From contig NC_033624.1 of assembly GCF_001540865.1 (NCBI RefSeq), forward strand, positions 795,238 through 859,237: DNA of 64,000 bases. The letters are read 5' to 3'. The DNA is from Ananas comosus (Eukaryota; Streptophyta; Magnoliopsida; Poales; Bromeliaceae). The notes below the pieces were generated by a model, which ran no database searches, was not told the DNA's origin, and saw only the letters and a list, made by a program, of their open reading frames with translations. A program made the position numbers and the translations under genes. Positions 24,932 through 36,334 of this stretch are shown here, piece by piece; within the stretch, counting starts at the first letter, position 1; every line of letters begins with the position of its first letter.

Positions 24932-25204
24932 ATGGCCCCTTCGCCTCCTTCCCGCTCGATCCGAGCCTTCCAGATCCAATCCCACGGCCGCGAGAAGCGG
25001 GATCTGGAGGAGGAGGAGGAGGAGGAGGAGGAGAAAGGGCGATGCGCGTCCATGGTGGTCGTCCTCTGCCCCTGCCTCGTCCTTCTCATCATCCTTCTTA
25101 TAGTCGCCTCCATCGTCCTCGCCATCAAGCTCCGCCTCTTCTGCCACGGCCCCTTCCGCGCCTCCCTCGCTCACCTCCTCTACAAGGACAAATGCCGCTC
25201 CTAA
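24932..25204 (+). CDS. Small single-pass membrane protein ORF upstream of PPR
   Basis: The frame gives 90 residues from the ATG at 24932, or 50 from the ATG at 25052. I recognise no family. From residue 41 it reads MVVVLCPCLVLLIILLIVAS and on through IVLAIKLRLF, a clear transmembrane helix with flanking cysteines, then a short basic tail FRASLAHLLYKDKCRS. Codons from 25052 on nearly all end in C or G, as in real monocot genes, whereas the overlapping PPR frame here gives low-complexity Pro, Arg and Gly. Residues before 41 include a run of nine Glu from a GAG repeat and are less convincing. The stop (25202-25204) overlaps the in-frame ATG of the PPR frame at 25192. It is either a translated upstream cistron on the PPR mRNA or a separate small gene. 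Confidence 0.6.
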   Translation: MAPSPPSRSIRAFQIQSHGREKRDLEEEEEEEEEKGRCASMVVVLCPCLVLLIILLIVASIVLAIKLRLFCHGPFRASLAHLLYKDKCRS

Positions 25205-26754
25205 ACCCTAAATCCCTCCTCTCCACCTCCGCCTGCCCCTCAGAATCCGACACCGATTCCGCCGAGGAGCACGACGAATCGAAGCAACCGTGGCCGCCGG
25301 CTTCGGAATCCCACGCGAAGGAGGTGGAGAGGGTCTGCAAGGTGATCGACGAACTCTTCGCCTCGGATCGCAACATGGAGGCGGTGCTCGACGAGTGCGG
25401 CGTCGATCTCACTCACTCACTCGTGATCGATGTCATAGAACGGTTCAAGCACGCCCACAAGCCGACTTTCCGGTTCTTCCGGTGGGCCGGGACCAGGCCG
25501 GGGTTCTCGCACGATGCGAGCACGTACAACAAGATGCTGAGCGTTCTTGGGAAGACGCGGCAGTTCGAAACCATGGTTGCGTTCCTCGAGGAGATGGGAA
25601 AGGAGAAATTATTATCAATGGAAGCCTTCAGAATCTCAATCAAGGCATTTGCAGCTGCTCGAGAGATGAAGAAGTCCCTGGGAATCTTTCAACTAATGAA
25701 AAGATATAATTTTGAAGCAGGATTGGACACTTTCAATTGCTTGATCGAAGCTCTGGCGAAGGCCAAGCTCGGGAAAGAAGCTCAGGCTTTGTTTGAGAAG
25801 ATGAAGGATCAGTACCCACCGGATCTCCGTACATATACTGTTCTCCTTCTGGGGTGGTGCAAGCTCAAAAACTTAGTTGAAGCCGGTAGGGTATGGAATC
25901 TAATGCTGGAGGATGGTTTTAAGCCTGATGTGGTCGCCCACAATACGATGATCGACGGGCTGATCGGTGGGCAGAGGAGATCCGAGGCCATTAAACTTTT
26001 TGAGCTAATGAAGGCGAAAGGCCCAATCCCTAATGTGTGGACCTATACTATTTTAATCCGCGACTTGTGCAAAGGTGAGAAGATGGATTTGGCTGTTAAG
26101 TGCTTTGAGGAAATGCTAGAAGCTGGGTGCTCGCCAGATGCTGCCACCTACACTTGCTTGATTGTAGGGTTTGGAAATGCTCGGCAGATGGATAAGGTTT
26201 CAGGATTACTGAGGGAGATGACCGAGAAGGGGTGCCCGCCTGATAGCCGGACTTATAATGCTCTGATCAAGCTTATGACCAATCGGAACATGCCGGATGA
26301 TGCTGCGAGGATTTATAAGAAGATGATCAAGAATGGTTTTGAGCCCACGATCCACACTTACAATATGATGATGAAGTCTTACTTTCACGGAAAGAATTAT
26401 GAGATGGGATGTGCTATTTGGGAAGAGATGGCTCAGAAAGGAATTTGTCCTGATGTTAATTCCTATACAGTGTATATCGGCGGGCATATAAGGCATGGAA
26501 GGCCTGAAGAAGCGTATAAGTATATTGAGGAGATGGTGACCAAAGGGATGAAAGCTCCTCCGCAAATTGACTATAACAAATTTGCAGCAGATTTCTCGAG
26601 AGCAGGGAAGCCGGATGTGTTGTATGAGTTGGCCCAGAAGATGAACTTTTCAGGGAAATTTCAGGTTTCGAATGTATTCCATGGTTGGGCTGAGAGGATG
26701 AAGAAGAGGGTTAAGAAAAGAGTTCCTAATCAGACTGGGAGCCGTCTTTTCTGA
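25192..26754 (+). CDS. P-class PPR protein, mitochondrial type (At3g62470/At3g62540-like)
   Basis: Pentatricopeptide-repeat proteins bind organellar RNA sequence-specifically. From the ATG at 25192 the protein has 520 residues. About eleven 35-residue repeats run from DASTYNKMLSVLGKTRQFET to IDYNKFAADFSRAGKPDVLY, with typical motifs such as RTYTVLLLGWCKLKNLVEAG, VAHNTMIDGLIGGQRRSEAI and HTYNMMMKSYFHGKNYEMGC. No E, DYW or SMR domain is present, so it is P class. Single exon, as usual. The frame stays open upstream to an ATG at 24844 (636 residues). That extension starts like a mitochondrial presequence (MTLLLRRSRPLLHLHPLP) but then becomes low-complexity in the region where another frame looks coding. 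Which start is used is unresolved; a four-codon uORF at 24833-24847 precedes it. Confidence 0.9.
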   Translation: MPLLNPKSLLSTSACPSESDTDSAEEHDESKQPWPPASESHAKEVERVCKVIDELFASDRNMEAVLDECGVDLTHSLVIDVIERFKHAHKPTFRFFRWAGTRPGFSHDASTYNKMLSVLGKTRQFETMVAFLEEMGKEKLLSMEAFRISIKAFAAAREMKKSLGIFQLMKRYNFEAGLDTFNCLIEALAKAKLGKEAQALFEKMKDQYPPDLRTYTVLLLGWCKLKNLVEAGRVWNLMLEDGFKPDVVAHNTMIDGLIGGQRRSEAIKLFELMKAKGPIPNVWTYTILIRDLCKGEKMDLAVKCFEEMLEAGCSPDAATYTCLIVGFGNARQMDKVSGLLREMTEKGCPPDSRTYNALIKLMTNRNMPDDAARIYKKMIKNGFEPTIHTYNMMMKSYFHGKNYEMGCAIWEEMAQKGICPDVNSYTVYIGGHIRHGRPEEAYKYIEEMVTKGMKAPPQIDYNKFAADFSRAGKPDVLYELAQKMNFSGKFQVSNVFHGWAERMKKRVKKRVPNQTGSRLF

Positions 26755-29569
26755 GTATGGTCCATAAGAAAAAGCGTAATACATTGGAGATGCCGGTCCC
26801 TCTCTTGATTTGAGTATTTGACTGATGAGTTTCAGAATTACTTGATCTTTGTTGTATTGTATAGCTTCTCATGTAGATTATACATTTCGATCAGATTCTC
26901 CTTCTAAATCTGTTTTTCATAATACCTCGGGTATTAATTAGTGACCTATGCAGTTTTATATTGTTTTACTTCTGCATTATGCACATATCAGTCAAACTGT
27001 TAGGAAATAGCAAAAGAAAAAAAATCAAATAATTCACCTTAGCATTTTTTATTTACATCTCGTTCTTTGATTTACTTTGCTGGAGAAAGGTGCAGTAGAA
27101 AGGAAAATATTTTAGGGGCATTTTGAGAACTTTATATCAAAAAATTAACGTGTATCCTGGATGAATTTTTGCGTTGCAGTAGGTCAAGTATGTAAAGCAG
27201 AAAACTTCAAGTTTCCATAGGATAAAAATCTTCCATTTTATACACTTGATAATTATTCAATTGCTGGCAATTTTGATCAAATTCTGTGGTCTTATGTTGC
27301 CTCACATGCATTTTCTGATTGCCTTTTTTGAATGCTGGACAATTTTATCTGTCGAATGTTTAACCTATTATCTTAACATATCAGGACTGAATGATAAGAT
27401 GAAAAGTAGATTCAGAGTGGCCTGTATAGAATTTTTCATATTCAAAAGATTGATTTGACTCGCTTATGGTGTCCAAATGTTTTGTCTCAATGCAGTGAAC
27501 CAGAGAAGAATATGCATTTCTCTATCGTGACAAAGAATTTAATGCTTCGTGACAACCTTCTTTGTTCGTGTGGATCAGGCCCATCATACTAATTAAGGAT
27601 AAATTCTTGATTACGTTGCTGATATCTGAAGTATTTGTAATTCATACTGCTTGATATAATGCAATTTCAGAGCTGTGGTGCCCAGCTAATGTTTGCAGTG
27701 GGTCAAATCTCAACTGTTAGAGTTTGTTCGAAGGTTTTGAAGTATTCAATGCTAGGTTAGGTCCCTTGTGATTATCTACTTGATAATGAGGGGCCTTGAC
27801 ATTATGATAGTATTCTCTATGTTTCTACACTATAGAAGATCTCTGTCTCTGCAAACCTTGGTGTCAAACTGTCAATAGGAATGGCTCGGTTCCATTAAAG
27901 ATTTAATTCTCTCTGATCCTAGGATCATATATGCAATTAAGATGAATTTTACACTGCTATACATGTTTTTATGGTGTATGCGTCATCATCCCCTTTGCAA
28001 ATTTTATGCAAACTTGTTTTTCTCTTCCTTCCTCGCTCTTCTCTATATGTGCTTTGTGGTAGGTGTCACTTATTGTGACAATAGACTATCACCATGTGCC
28101 ATGGCGATACCAAATCAAGTATGAGAATATGAGAATAGATTCTCAAGTAATGAGGTTAAGGTGTTGTAAACTGTTAATGAGGTTAAGGGGTTGTAAACTG
28201 TTATTGAGGTCATGATTGCATCCGTGCCTTTGATATTTACTGAAGTTGCCCTCAATCTAAGTGCCTTCGATGTTTACTGGAAGTTGAGAAGGATTGCCGA
28301 GTATTCTACACTAGGACATTATTCGTGTTGAGAGCAAGGTGCCTTTTTGTTTCATGGGAAACAGGTAGACTAAACAATTACTGGCACCTCTGAACTTATT
28401 TGAATGTCTCAAGTTGGCGAACTTTTATGCAGCAAAGGTGGAAAGTGAGTATAGATAATGATACTTGCTACTATATGTGGCAACAACCCACCAAGGATTG
28501 GCAGTATGGGTTTTTTTTTTTTTCTATGAACTATTGATTTAATGAATCCCTTCCCATTCATTACTTTAATTCTCTTTTATTCAGAAGAAGATCCATCTAA
28601 GTGCTACAGATCAAACTTTGAATAATGTATTCTTTAGATTGTTGTGACTTTTATTCAAGTTGGAGTTGTCTATAAAGAAGTGAAAGGGGAAGAGAACTTT
28701 CTGATTACTTGCATATCCCTTATTTTGTGATAACCTTACCTTTCAGCTTATTATTCTTCCTTTTACCCGCTCTTCTTGTAATTAGAGAATTATCATTACT
28801 TTTGCAATTTTCTGAAATTCATGCAGACTTGTTTGGTGTGTTAATGTTTTTTCTTCAATGAAATTTAGTTCTTAAGATATGTTGTTAGGGCATAAGTAAT
28901 GCCCTAATGAAAGCTATATTATCTGAGAAAGTAATACTCAGTTGTTCATGTTGATCTCTCTTGTTTCTCATTGCTATGTTGAATGACTACTACTTTATTG
29001 CTTTTAACTTTTTTTTTTTAGGTGTCTGCCATAACTTTGTCAGTTTTCCCCGTTGGAAAGTATTTAGTGGACAAAAGTAAATAACTTTTACAGACATCAG
29101 CTTTAGATAGGTGTTGACTCATCATGGTTTATTATATCATTTTCGTTATGATTTGCAAATATACATCTTTCCGTTATGCCAAGTTGATCTATTTTCTGCT
29201 AATTGTGGAGTTTAAAATTAAGCTATAACTTTTATATCTGGTTCTCTCTGGTTTTTGGCAAAATTATGTTTACTTGCATTGACTGTTTGTAACTTCACAT
29301 CAGCTTCTGTGAAATTAATTACTTGATCTTTTCAAAGTTCTTGGTATCTTCTTCATCTTTTACTCACGGAAGTTAGGCTACAGTGGATTATACCTAATTG
29401 ATAACATTTCATCATACACTATCAAAGAAAATAGCTTACTATTTTGATTCAAAAAATGGCTACATTGTGTTTATATTACAAGAAAAATGAAACAAAATAT
29501 CTCACATTGCTTATACTATATTTCTAATCCTCTCCAATAAAAACATTTGGGTTTATATATAGAAAGATG
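26755..29569. other. Tail-to-tail spacer between PPR and RING-CH genes
   Basis: No gene seen. It should contain the 3' UTRs of both neighbours. A two-copy tandem repeat of about 35 bases containing GGTTAAGG(T/G)GTTGTAAACT lies near 28150-28205. The rest is moderately AT-rich and without coding signal. Confidence 0.5.
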
Positions 29570-31573
29570 TCATGAATGTATTTGAATTGTATGCTGTTGC
29601 AGCTCCTCGTCATCTTCTGTCCAATGAGCCGATGAGTTATTTCTTCTCTGTTTCAAACAAAAACCAAATTGGGAAAAAAATTAGATGAATTGAGCTTCTA
29701 TTAATGGTTCTCTCTTGAAGCATTTAGGGAATTGTTGGGAGCTAACCTGGAGCTGCTCCAGCTGATACTGCAACCGCCCCTGATGAACGACAGAGATCAA
29801 CCGCATGATGAAATAGGATGGCAACAAGATTCCACTAGCCCTGAGTACGAGCACCTGCGTAGATGGTCTCATCAGCAAATGATGGATGTAGTCGAATCTA
29901 GAGTCAGTTCATTCAGTTCATTTGGCTCGGATAGAGCTTCTACGAAAGTGCTTCTCCCAGGTTAGCTTTTCATTATAAGAGTAGGAGTTTAATCTTTTAT
30001 TAAGCTTTTACATTTAAGAGCTAGAAGCTCTCTCCGGCTTTTCACTCCAGCCAGAAGAGTTAAATTCCTTCTTTTACTGAATGTCTAGCTGATGCTTTTC
30101 TACTGAAGAAGTTGTTCTAAAAGCTAGATCAAACAAGCGTTGAACAATAGATGGCCGAGCACTTACGGTGACGATGTTGAATGCGTAGTGATCTGCTCCA
30201 ACAGCTAGCACTGCAATGAGATGTCTCACCAGTAACAGGATTGTGAACTGCAGACATTTTGATAACAATCACAAACACGGGATCTAATCAGCACATGAGA
30301 AATATGGGATTGTTGTGTAATGTTTTTAGAAAAACAGTTCTCTTTGGTGTTCTTTTGATGTGTAACTAAGCTGCTTACCGCGACCGCAACCGATCGACAA
30401 CAAGAAGCACTTCTCTCAGCTGCAGAAGCACACTCGGCATAATAAGAGGTGGCTACACCGTCCGCGACACCGTCGGATCCTGTGCCTTGAGGTTCATAGT
30501 TGAGCCTGGGAATCTCCAAGCTTCCTCTGTTGCAAAAAATGTTATTAATTAGCTCATGTTATTTTCTGTCATTTTCTTTTTGCAGCTTCAAACTAACTTT
30601 TTCTTTTCTTTTTTTTTTTTGAGAAATAGGTAGCACGCTACCCGCTTCGTTTTATTTCATTTAGAAATAAATTTAGCTGGAAATGTAAATCAACTAGGAT
30701 TCGAACTTGGGTCTCCTAAGGATATAGTTTTGTTTAAGAAATTTAGACATGACAAGGGTGCATATGTAAATGAGAATTATACAGGTTTTTATATACTATA
30801 TCTTACTTAACTTCAACTTCAATCTTCTAACATTACAAGCAAAGTTGATGACTTAGGATTACAAGTAACATCAAAACAATGCTCAAGATGGAAATGTAGT
30901 AGCTATCATGGGCTAAACTTTGGAGTAAAGCAAAGAGGAACCCAATGGTTATGGGTACCACAATATCTAATATTTAAATGATCTTTGAGCCACATTGTCC
31001 AACTTGATAGGGTGTTGGCCCCAGCATTGTGTCCCCATTCTTGGTATATGTAAAAGAGCGATCTTATCATTTCCTAGCTTAGGCCAACAAATTGAAATTG
31101 AATTTTTATTTTTTTAAAAAAACTCTCCATTAAAAACTATGAAATTGTTCGCCACAACAGCTGTAAACCGCCTAACTGGTCCATCTTCTATTTTATCTCT
31201 TGTTTCGATCTCGAAGGGTTTTTTTTATAACATGGAGATTGTAACGTGCTAAATATTCCTTTCCCTTTTTTGTTCTTTAACATAAGATGCCAAAAAAAAA
31301 AAACTACTATATCCCCAGTTAAGGGAGAGGGTTTTATTGACCTCGAATCTAGGAATTTTTAGGATCTCAATGTAGAATATCGATCAGTTGCTCTAAAATT
31401 AGATGCAAAAAAAGAAAAAGAAAAATTCAACTAGAATTATCTTAAACGAAAAAATTTATTACAATGTCCAAGGCTGATGTGGTGGACCAAGTCTAGGGAG
31501 TTTATCTCTGCAACTTTTGGAATACAATTCAAATTTGCAGAGCACTGACATCTGTATTGGGCCCCACTCCCGT

Positions 31574-31618
<45 letters not shown>

Positions 31619-32584
31619 ATTAGAAGTAGAGAGAGAAAGAGAGATTAGATTATTTTACCTGATGGTCACAACCATATCAGCCACCTGTGTCTTCTTGGGA
31701 GGAACAGCATAATCTGGCTCAAAATTCTACAAAGAATAATAGTTCAAACAAAAAGATTATATTAAGAAACAAAACAAAAGGACTTTGAAAATTCAAATCT
31801 TTGAACTTAATCTAATAATTTTGAAACAGTCATTTGCAAAAAAAAAAAAAAAGAAAAGAAAAGATCTCAGAATTACATAGTACAGGTATCTGACAACTCA
31901 GAATCAGAATATTTAATTTAATTATTTAAGTCAGATTTCAATGCATGGAGAATAGAACAGTAATATTTAGGAAGAAGAAGGCTGGAATAAAATTATGAAA
32001 CAAATTTTCTACTGAACAAAAGTGAATTTCACAAATCATTCATGTTTCAGAAAGAGAAAGATTCAAAGTAGTGTTTATGTTTCATACAGCTAAAAAGAAT
32101 CATTTATGTGAGTTCCAATCCAAAAGACCAATGTCAAATTTCAAATTTTGTAGTTCGTTTTGTTTTTTCGGGTTTCTAACCTGGAGACAAATCTCACAGA
32201 GTGTGCTCCCCTTCTCATCACACCACCTCTGTATGCATCCTCTATGAGCAAACTGAAACAGAAGGGAATTAGTTAAAAACAAAAATTTATAAAAAAAAAA
32301 AAATGGAAATCCCCCAAAATTCAAACTTTCTTTTGAGACAGTTCCCAAAATTCAATTTTGACACCAAAAAAAGCCAAAGTTAGATATGTTTTTGAAAAGA
32401 GTTATATATATATATACCTTTAGAGTTCCAGAGCATGCGCATGGGGTCTCCATGGTTGTGGAGCTCTCTTCCTCCTCTTCATGGCATATTCTACATTGAC
32501 ATATGTATGATGATGATGATGATGATGATAAATCCAACCCATCATCATTCACAAGCAATCTTAACTCTTCTCTATCTCCAAATC

Positions 32585-32588
<4 letters not shown>
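29570..32588 (-). CDS. RING-CH (MARCH-type) membrane E3 ubiquitin ligase
   Basis: Seven exons (32588-32418, 32252-32181, 31726-31659, 30526-30379, 30247-30167, 29854-29747, 29647-29570) join in frame to 241 residues. Exons 1 and 2 build a RING-CH zinc finger: CRIC, then CAC, x7, HRGC, x12, CEIC, the C4HC3 pattern of the MARCH family. Exon 3 continues with [12 protein letters not shown], typical of plant members. Exons 5 and 6 each encode a membrane helix ([38 protein letters not shown]). It should sit in an endomembrane with the RING domain cytosolic and transfer ubiquitin to membrane proteins. A Ser run and a Glu run in exon 1 come from trinucleotide repeats. A (GA)n tract abuts the start codon. 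The family is secure, the individual orthologue is not. Confidence 0.9.
30608..30718 (-). mobile_element. 5'-truncated SINE in intron 3 of the RING-CH gene
   Basis: In reverse orientation this shows the A-run, GAGATAG-like tail, GTAGCACGCTACCCGCTTCG, AGAAATAAATTTAGCTGG and the B box (GGATTCGAACTTGG on plus). Homology stops just past GGGTCTC, so the A-box half is missing. Confidence 0.82.
31576..31616. repeat. (GA)n microsatellite in an intron
   Basis: About 40 bases of GA in intron 3 of the RING-CH gene, 43 bases from the exon 3 donor. Confidence 0.95.

Positions 32589-32622
<34 letters not shown>
32587..32622. repeat. (CT)n tract abutting the RING-CH start codon
   Basis: In mRNA sense the tract is (GA)n and runs directly into the ATG: the A of the start codon is also the last A of the repeat. 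This is the opposite purine/pyrimidine sense to the leader repeats of the other genes. Confidence 0.92.
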
Positions 32623-32625
<3 letters not shown>

Positions 32626-32737
32626 GGTGCTTAATTTATATAAGCAAAGCATCACACAAGTATATATGGTCATAGGATGCTAAGGTTAAAATTAGGAAAT
32701 TCCTGATTTGCCCCTGCTGGAACAGCTCATGGAGAAA

Positions 32738-32740
<3 letters not shown>

Positions 32741-32787
<47 letters not shown>
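32741..32787. repeat. (TC)n-(TA)n compound microsatellite
   Basis: About 30 bases of TC followed by about 17 of TA. The Helitron 3' end at 32787 begins exactly at the edge of the TA part. Confidence 0.92.
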
Positions 32788-33244
32788 TAGTGAAGAGTCC
32801 CGCGCTTTGCAGCGGGTAGAAACTATAGTAGTAATTAATAATAATAAAATATTAAATATTTTTTTGTGTATCACACTTGGTACATCTACCAACGATGGAG
32901 AGAGAGAGAGAGTAAAATAGCTCATTCTAAATAAAAATTAAATGGGAGAGATGAAGAGACGTATGTTGAGAAAGAGAGAATAAAATAGGGGAGATGAGGA
33001 GACGAATGTTGAGAGAGAGAGAGTAAAATGGCTCATTCTAAATAAAAATTGAATGGGGGAGATGAAAAGACGTATATTGAGAGAGAGTAAAATGGCTCAT
33101 TCTAAATAAAAAGTAAATGAGGAGATGAAGAGACGTATGTTGAGAGAGAGAATAAAATGAATCATTCTAAATTAAAAAAATTTCAAAATTAGGAGATTAT
33201 GATACATCAGCTTAAAACATTGGGGATTCATAAAGAGTAATAGA
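32787..33244 (-). mobile_element. Helitron-type element, short, with tandem repeats
   Basis: On the minus strand the right end reads CCCGC-loop-GCGGG, then ACTCTTCACTAA followed by T: a hairpin about a dozen bases before a CTRR terminus at an A/T site. This is the Helitron 3' signature, and it matches the element at 34398. The 5' end is probably TCTATTACTC at 33244 (preceded by A), but this is a guess. Inside, 32894-33175 holds about four degenerate tandem units of 60-75 bases containing GAGACGTATGTTGAGAGAGA and GGCTCATTCTAAATAAAAA. Confidence 0.6.
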
Positions 33245-34397
33245 TATATATATAATCCTAGGAATGGCCAATAATGTTGGACGGCAGGGAGAGGAAGAAT
33301 CGCAGAATCCATCTTTGACTGCCAACTTTTGGAAGTGGCCAATTCAACAATTGTCAACAGTTGGTGATGATAATAATAAGTTGTCATGTTTTGAATATTT
33401 CCACCAGTTAATAGAGGAAGCTCAAATCAGAACATAATCAAAACATGGGGCTTGTCTAAAGATGTTTTTGTTTTCCATGGATTTTTGTCATAAATAATGG
33501 CATGCTTAGAATTGGTAAGATAAATTCTAAGCTATTTCCTGCTAAATTGATCTTTTAAATAACATGATAACAGAGCATAAATATAAGATATTGATTAGGG
33601 ACACGAGATCACAATCAAATTCGATTTATACGGTCTACGATTTGCATATTGCAACAGTTTTTTACAAAATAGTCCGTATAGAGGAGCCAAATCCAGTTTT
33701 AGTGGCTAGACTTGAACACCAGGCAAAAGGCAAAATACCACAAAATACGGTCACTTAATATTGTTTGGTTTCTAGTCACTATTTATGATGCAAATTAATA
33801 GTACGAAGAATTACTAATCTAAGTTGTGATAAATAGCGTGGAATACAGTGATTTTATGTATAACGAATTCATCGGTTCAGCATTAAGATGCCTAGTTATT
33901 TCAATACCTGTAATGACCCACAATTAGAATGTTTGGTTGATATTCGTTGTATCTTTTTGGCTGGACCAATCCAAGAAAACAACCATTGAAACGACAATAA
34001 TGAGGAAAGTAACCAAACTATAAAGACATAGTAAAATTATTACGGTAGTACTGCTTATGTGGGCTCCCATTTATACAAATTATTGCAATAATTTCTTATT
34101 AAATTTTTTTAATTGTTTTTATTGAGCTAATAAGTTATTCTCTGTTTACGGGACCACATACACTTATAAGATTCCTCACTTGACTTGTTGGGTGTTCTTC
34201 TTCTTCCTTTTCCCTTCGGATTATCCCAAACTTCCTACAAAGATTTTTAAATGCTTCTTTCGCGCATCAATTGTTAGGAAGGAAAAAAGAAAAAAAAAAA
34301 AAAAAAAAGAAAAGAAAAAAGGGGATACCATAATATGTCTTGTAAAATATGTTGGTTTTTTTTTTTTATTTCCTTTACATTACAACATAAAAAATAA
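33245..34397. other. Intergenic, no gene seen
   Basis: AT-rich DNA. Short ORFs carry no motif. A purine-rich A/G run lies near 34283-34325. Confidence 0.5.
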
Positions 34398-35270
34398 CTA
34401 GTGTAGAGACCCACGCGATGCAGCGGGTAGATAATAAAAATAAAATTCAAAAATTTTAATAAAATTTATATTTACAGCTTATTGATATATAGGAAGCTTA
34501 CCATGTTAAACACAGTGAATTTGCATGACTAAATTCAACTGTTAAAAAAATAAAATTATAGCTAGAACCCAATCATTAATAGAATATTAATATGATGTAA
34601 TTAAATGTTGCACGTTGCATGTAATTAGAGGAATCGAAGGTGAAGGGTCGGACGTTGAGAAGAAGAGAAAGTGGTTTGATTTAAAGTTGGGCTATGAAAA
34701 TGAAGGATAACATGTCACATGACAAAAAAATTTTTTATGATGCATGTGCAAAAGAGTTACAAAATAGAAGGGGTGGAAGATTAATGGAGAAGGGAAGTGG
34801 ATTAAAGTTATAAAGTCCACTCATTGATAGAATATTAATATGGTGCATGTAATTAAATGTTGCACTTTACATGTAATTAGACGAGTGAGGAGGTGAAAAG
34901 TTGAAAGTTGAGAAGAGGAGAATGTGGTTTGATTTAAAGTTAGGCTATGAGAATGAAGAGTAATATGTCACGTGGCAAAAAAAACTTTTATGGTACATAC
35001 AAAACAGTTATAAAAGACAGGAGGTGGGAGATTAATGGAGAAGGGGAGTGCATTAAAGTTATAAAGCCAACTCTTTGATAAAATATTAATATGATGCATA
35101 TAATTATGTACCTTGCATGTAATTAGAGGAGTGGGGAGATGAAGGGTTGGGCGTTGAGAAGAAGAGAAGTAATTTGATTTAAAGTTGGGTCATGAAAATG
35201 AAAGGTAATATACAACGTGGCAAAAAATATTGTGACTTTATTTAGATTTATAAATTTATAGATTTATAGA
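34398..35270 (-). mobile_element. Non-autonomous Helitron with 248-bp internal repeats
   Basis: Minus-strand ends: 5' TCTATAAATCTATAAATTTA at 35270 preceded by A, and 3' ACCCGCTGCATCGCGTGGGT hairpin, then CTCTACACTAG ending at 34398 and followed by T. These are the Helitron hallmarks (5'-TC, hairpin about 11 bases before CTAG, insertion between A and T, no target duplication). Inside are three tandem units starting near 34573, 34821 and 35072 (period 248-251), the last partial. There is no Rep/helicase coding. Confidence 0.8.
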
Positions 35271-35883
35271 TAGGTTGTTGATGAAAGAGAATGGATCTAC
35301 TCAATGGGAACTTGTTCTAAATATTCAAAACTTGAAATTATTGAGACAAATTTATTAGGGGGAGGGAGCAATTACTACAACAAGTAAATAACCTGTAACC
35401 CCTACAAATCACGAGGTCTAATTTTATATTCCCTAGATGCGGAAATCATATGGCGACCACCCAATGAATTGTGAGCTTTAAGATAGAAAAATCAACATCT
35501 TTTCCACAACATTTTATTTTATGTTTATTTACATGATTTGATTTAAATTAGATTATATATATGTGACATCCAGCTATAATAATTAAGAACGACAAATTAA
35601 ACCAGCTATGAAATAAAGCAAGCAATATTGTGGCGTAGTGTGGTGCGACCCAACCACTCGAGCTCGGATTGGACCAATTTCTTTTTTATTTTTTTTAAAA
35701 GGTGTAAAGGGCACTCCAATAAATTGAGCCAAGTAATGGACCACTGTACCTTTTAGAGCTAATTAATATGGTGTACTTTGGCGCGGTGAATCAATGTTCC
35801 CTTTCTAATTTTTCAAACTTATGCCTAAGCTAGTAAATTTTCGCTGAAAGTAGAAGTGATCTTCATCTTCTAACCCCATGGCT
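35271..35883. other. Intergenic, no gene seen
   Basis: AT-rich DNA with no coding frame. Confidence 0.5.
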
Positions 35884-36195
35884 TCGTTTGGTTCGGATAT
35901 AAGTAAGAACTAGCTATTACAAAGATAGGTATAAGTATGAAGATAAAAAAAATAGTATTTGGATAAAAATTGAGTTATTTATGGGGATAAAAAAAATAAT
36001 ATTTGAATAGATAATATGGAATAAGAAAAATAGTGGGTACGTAATTATATATAGAAAATGGAGATGTTGGTGGGAATAGTTATACCAACTTATTTCAGAT
36101 ACTCGAGAACTATTATTTTCGAGTAAAAAATTTCTGTTTGGGTATAAAAGAGGATAAGGGATTATCCCTCCCCTTATTCCTAATCCAAACAGAAC
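35884..36195. mobile_element. MITE-like element with terminal inverted repeats
   Basis: The left end TCGTTTGGTTCGGATATAAG and the complement of the right end CTTATTCCTAATCCAAACAG form imperfect inverted termini. The right part alone (36132-36194) folds into a strong hairpin. The superfamily and target duplication are not clear. Confidence 0.5.
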
Positions 36196-36334
36196 TCGGA
36201 AGTAAGTAAAACTTTAGCTTTTGATTATAAGTTCTAACTACGAAGTTAAGATATAGTTTATTCTAACAGTGGATGTGTTTGATTCGAAATCGAAATTGGT
36301 ATCGAAATCGGAATGATAATAAACTAATTAGCCA

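Noticed and set aside
24604..25128. 174-codon minus-strand frame rich in Arg and Glu
   Set aside because: Antisense of pyrimidine-rich leader repeats; pure composition effect.
24844..25191. N-terminal extension of the PPR frame to a 636-residue protein
   Set aside because: The first residues resemble a presequence, but the rest is low-complexity where another frame has strong coding codon use. Kept as an alternative start, not as the main call.
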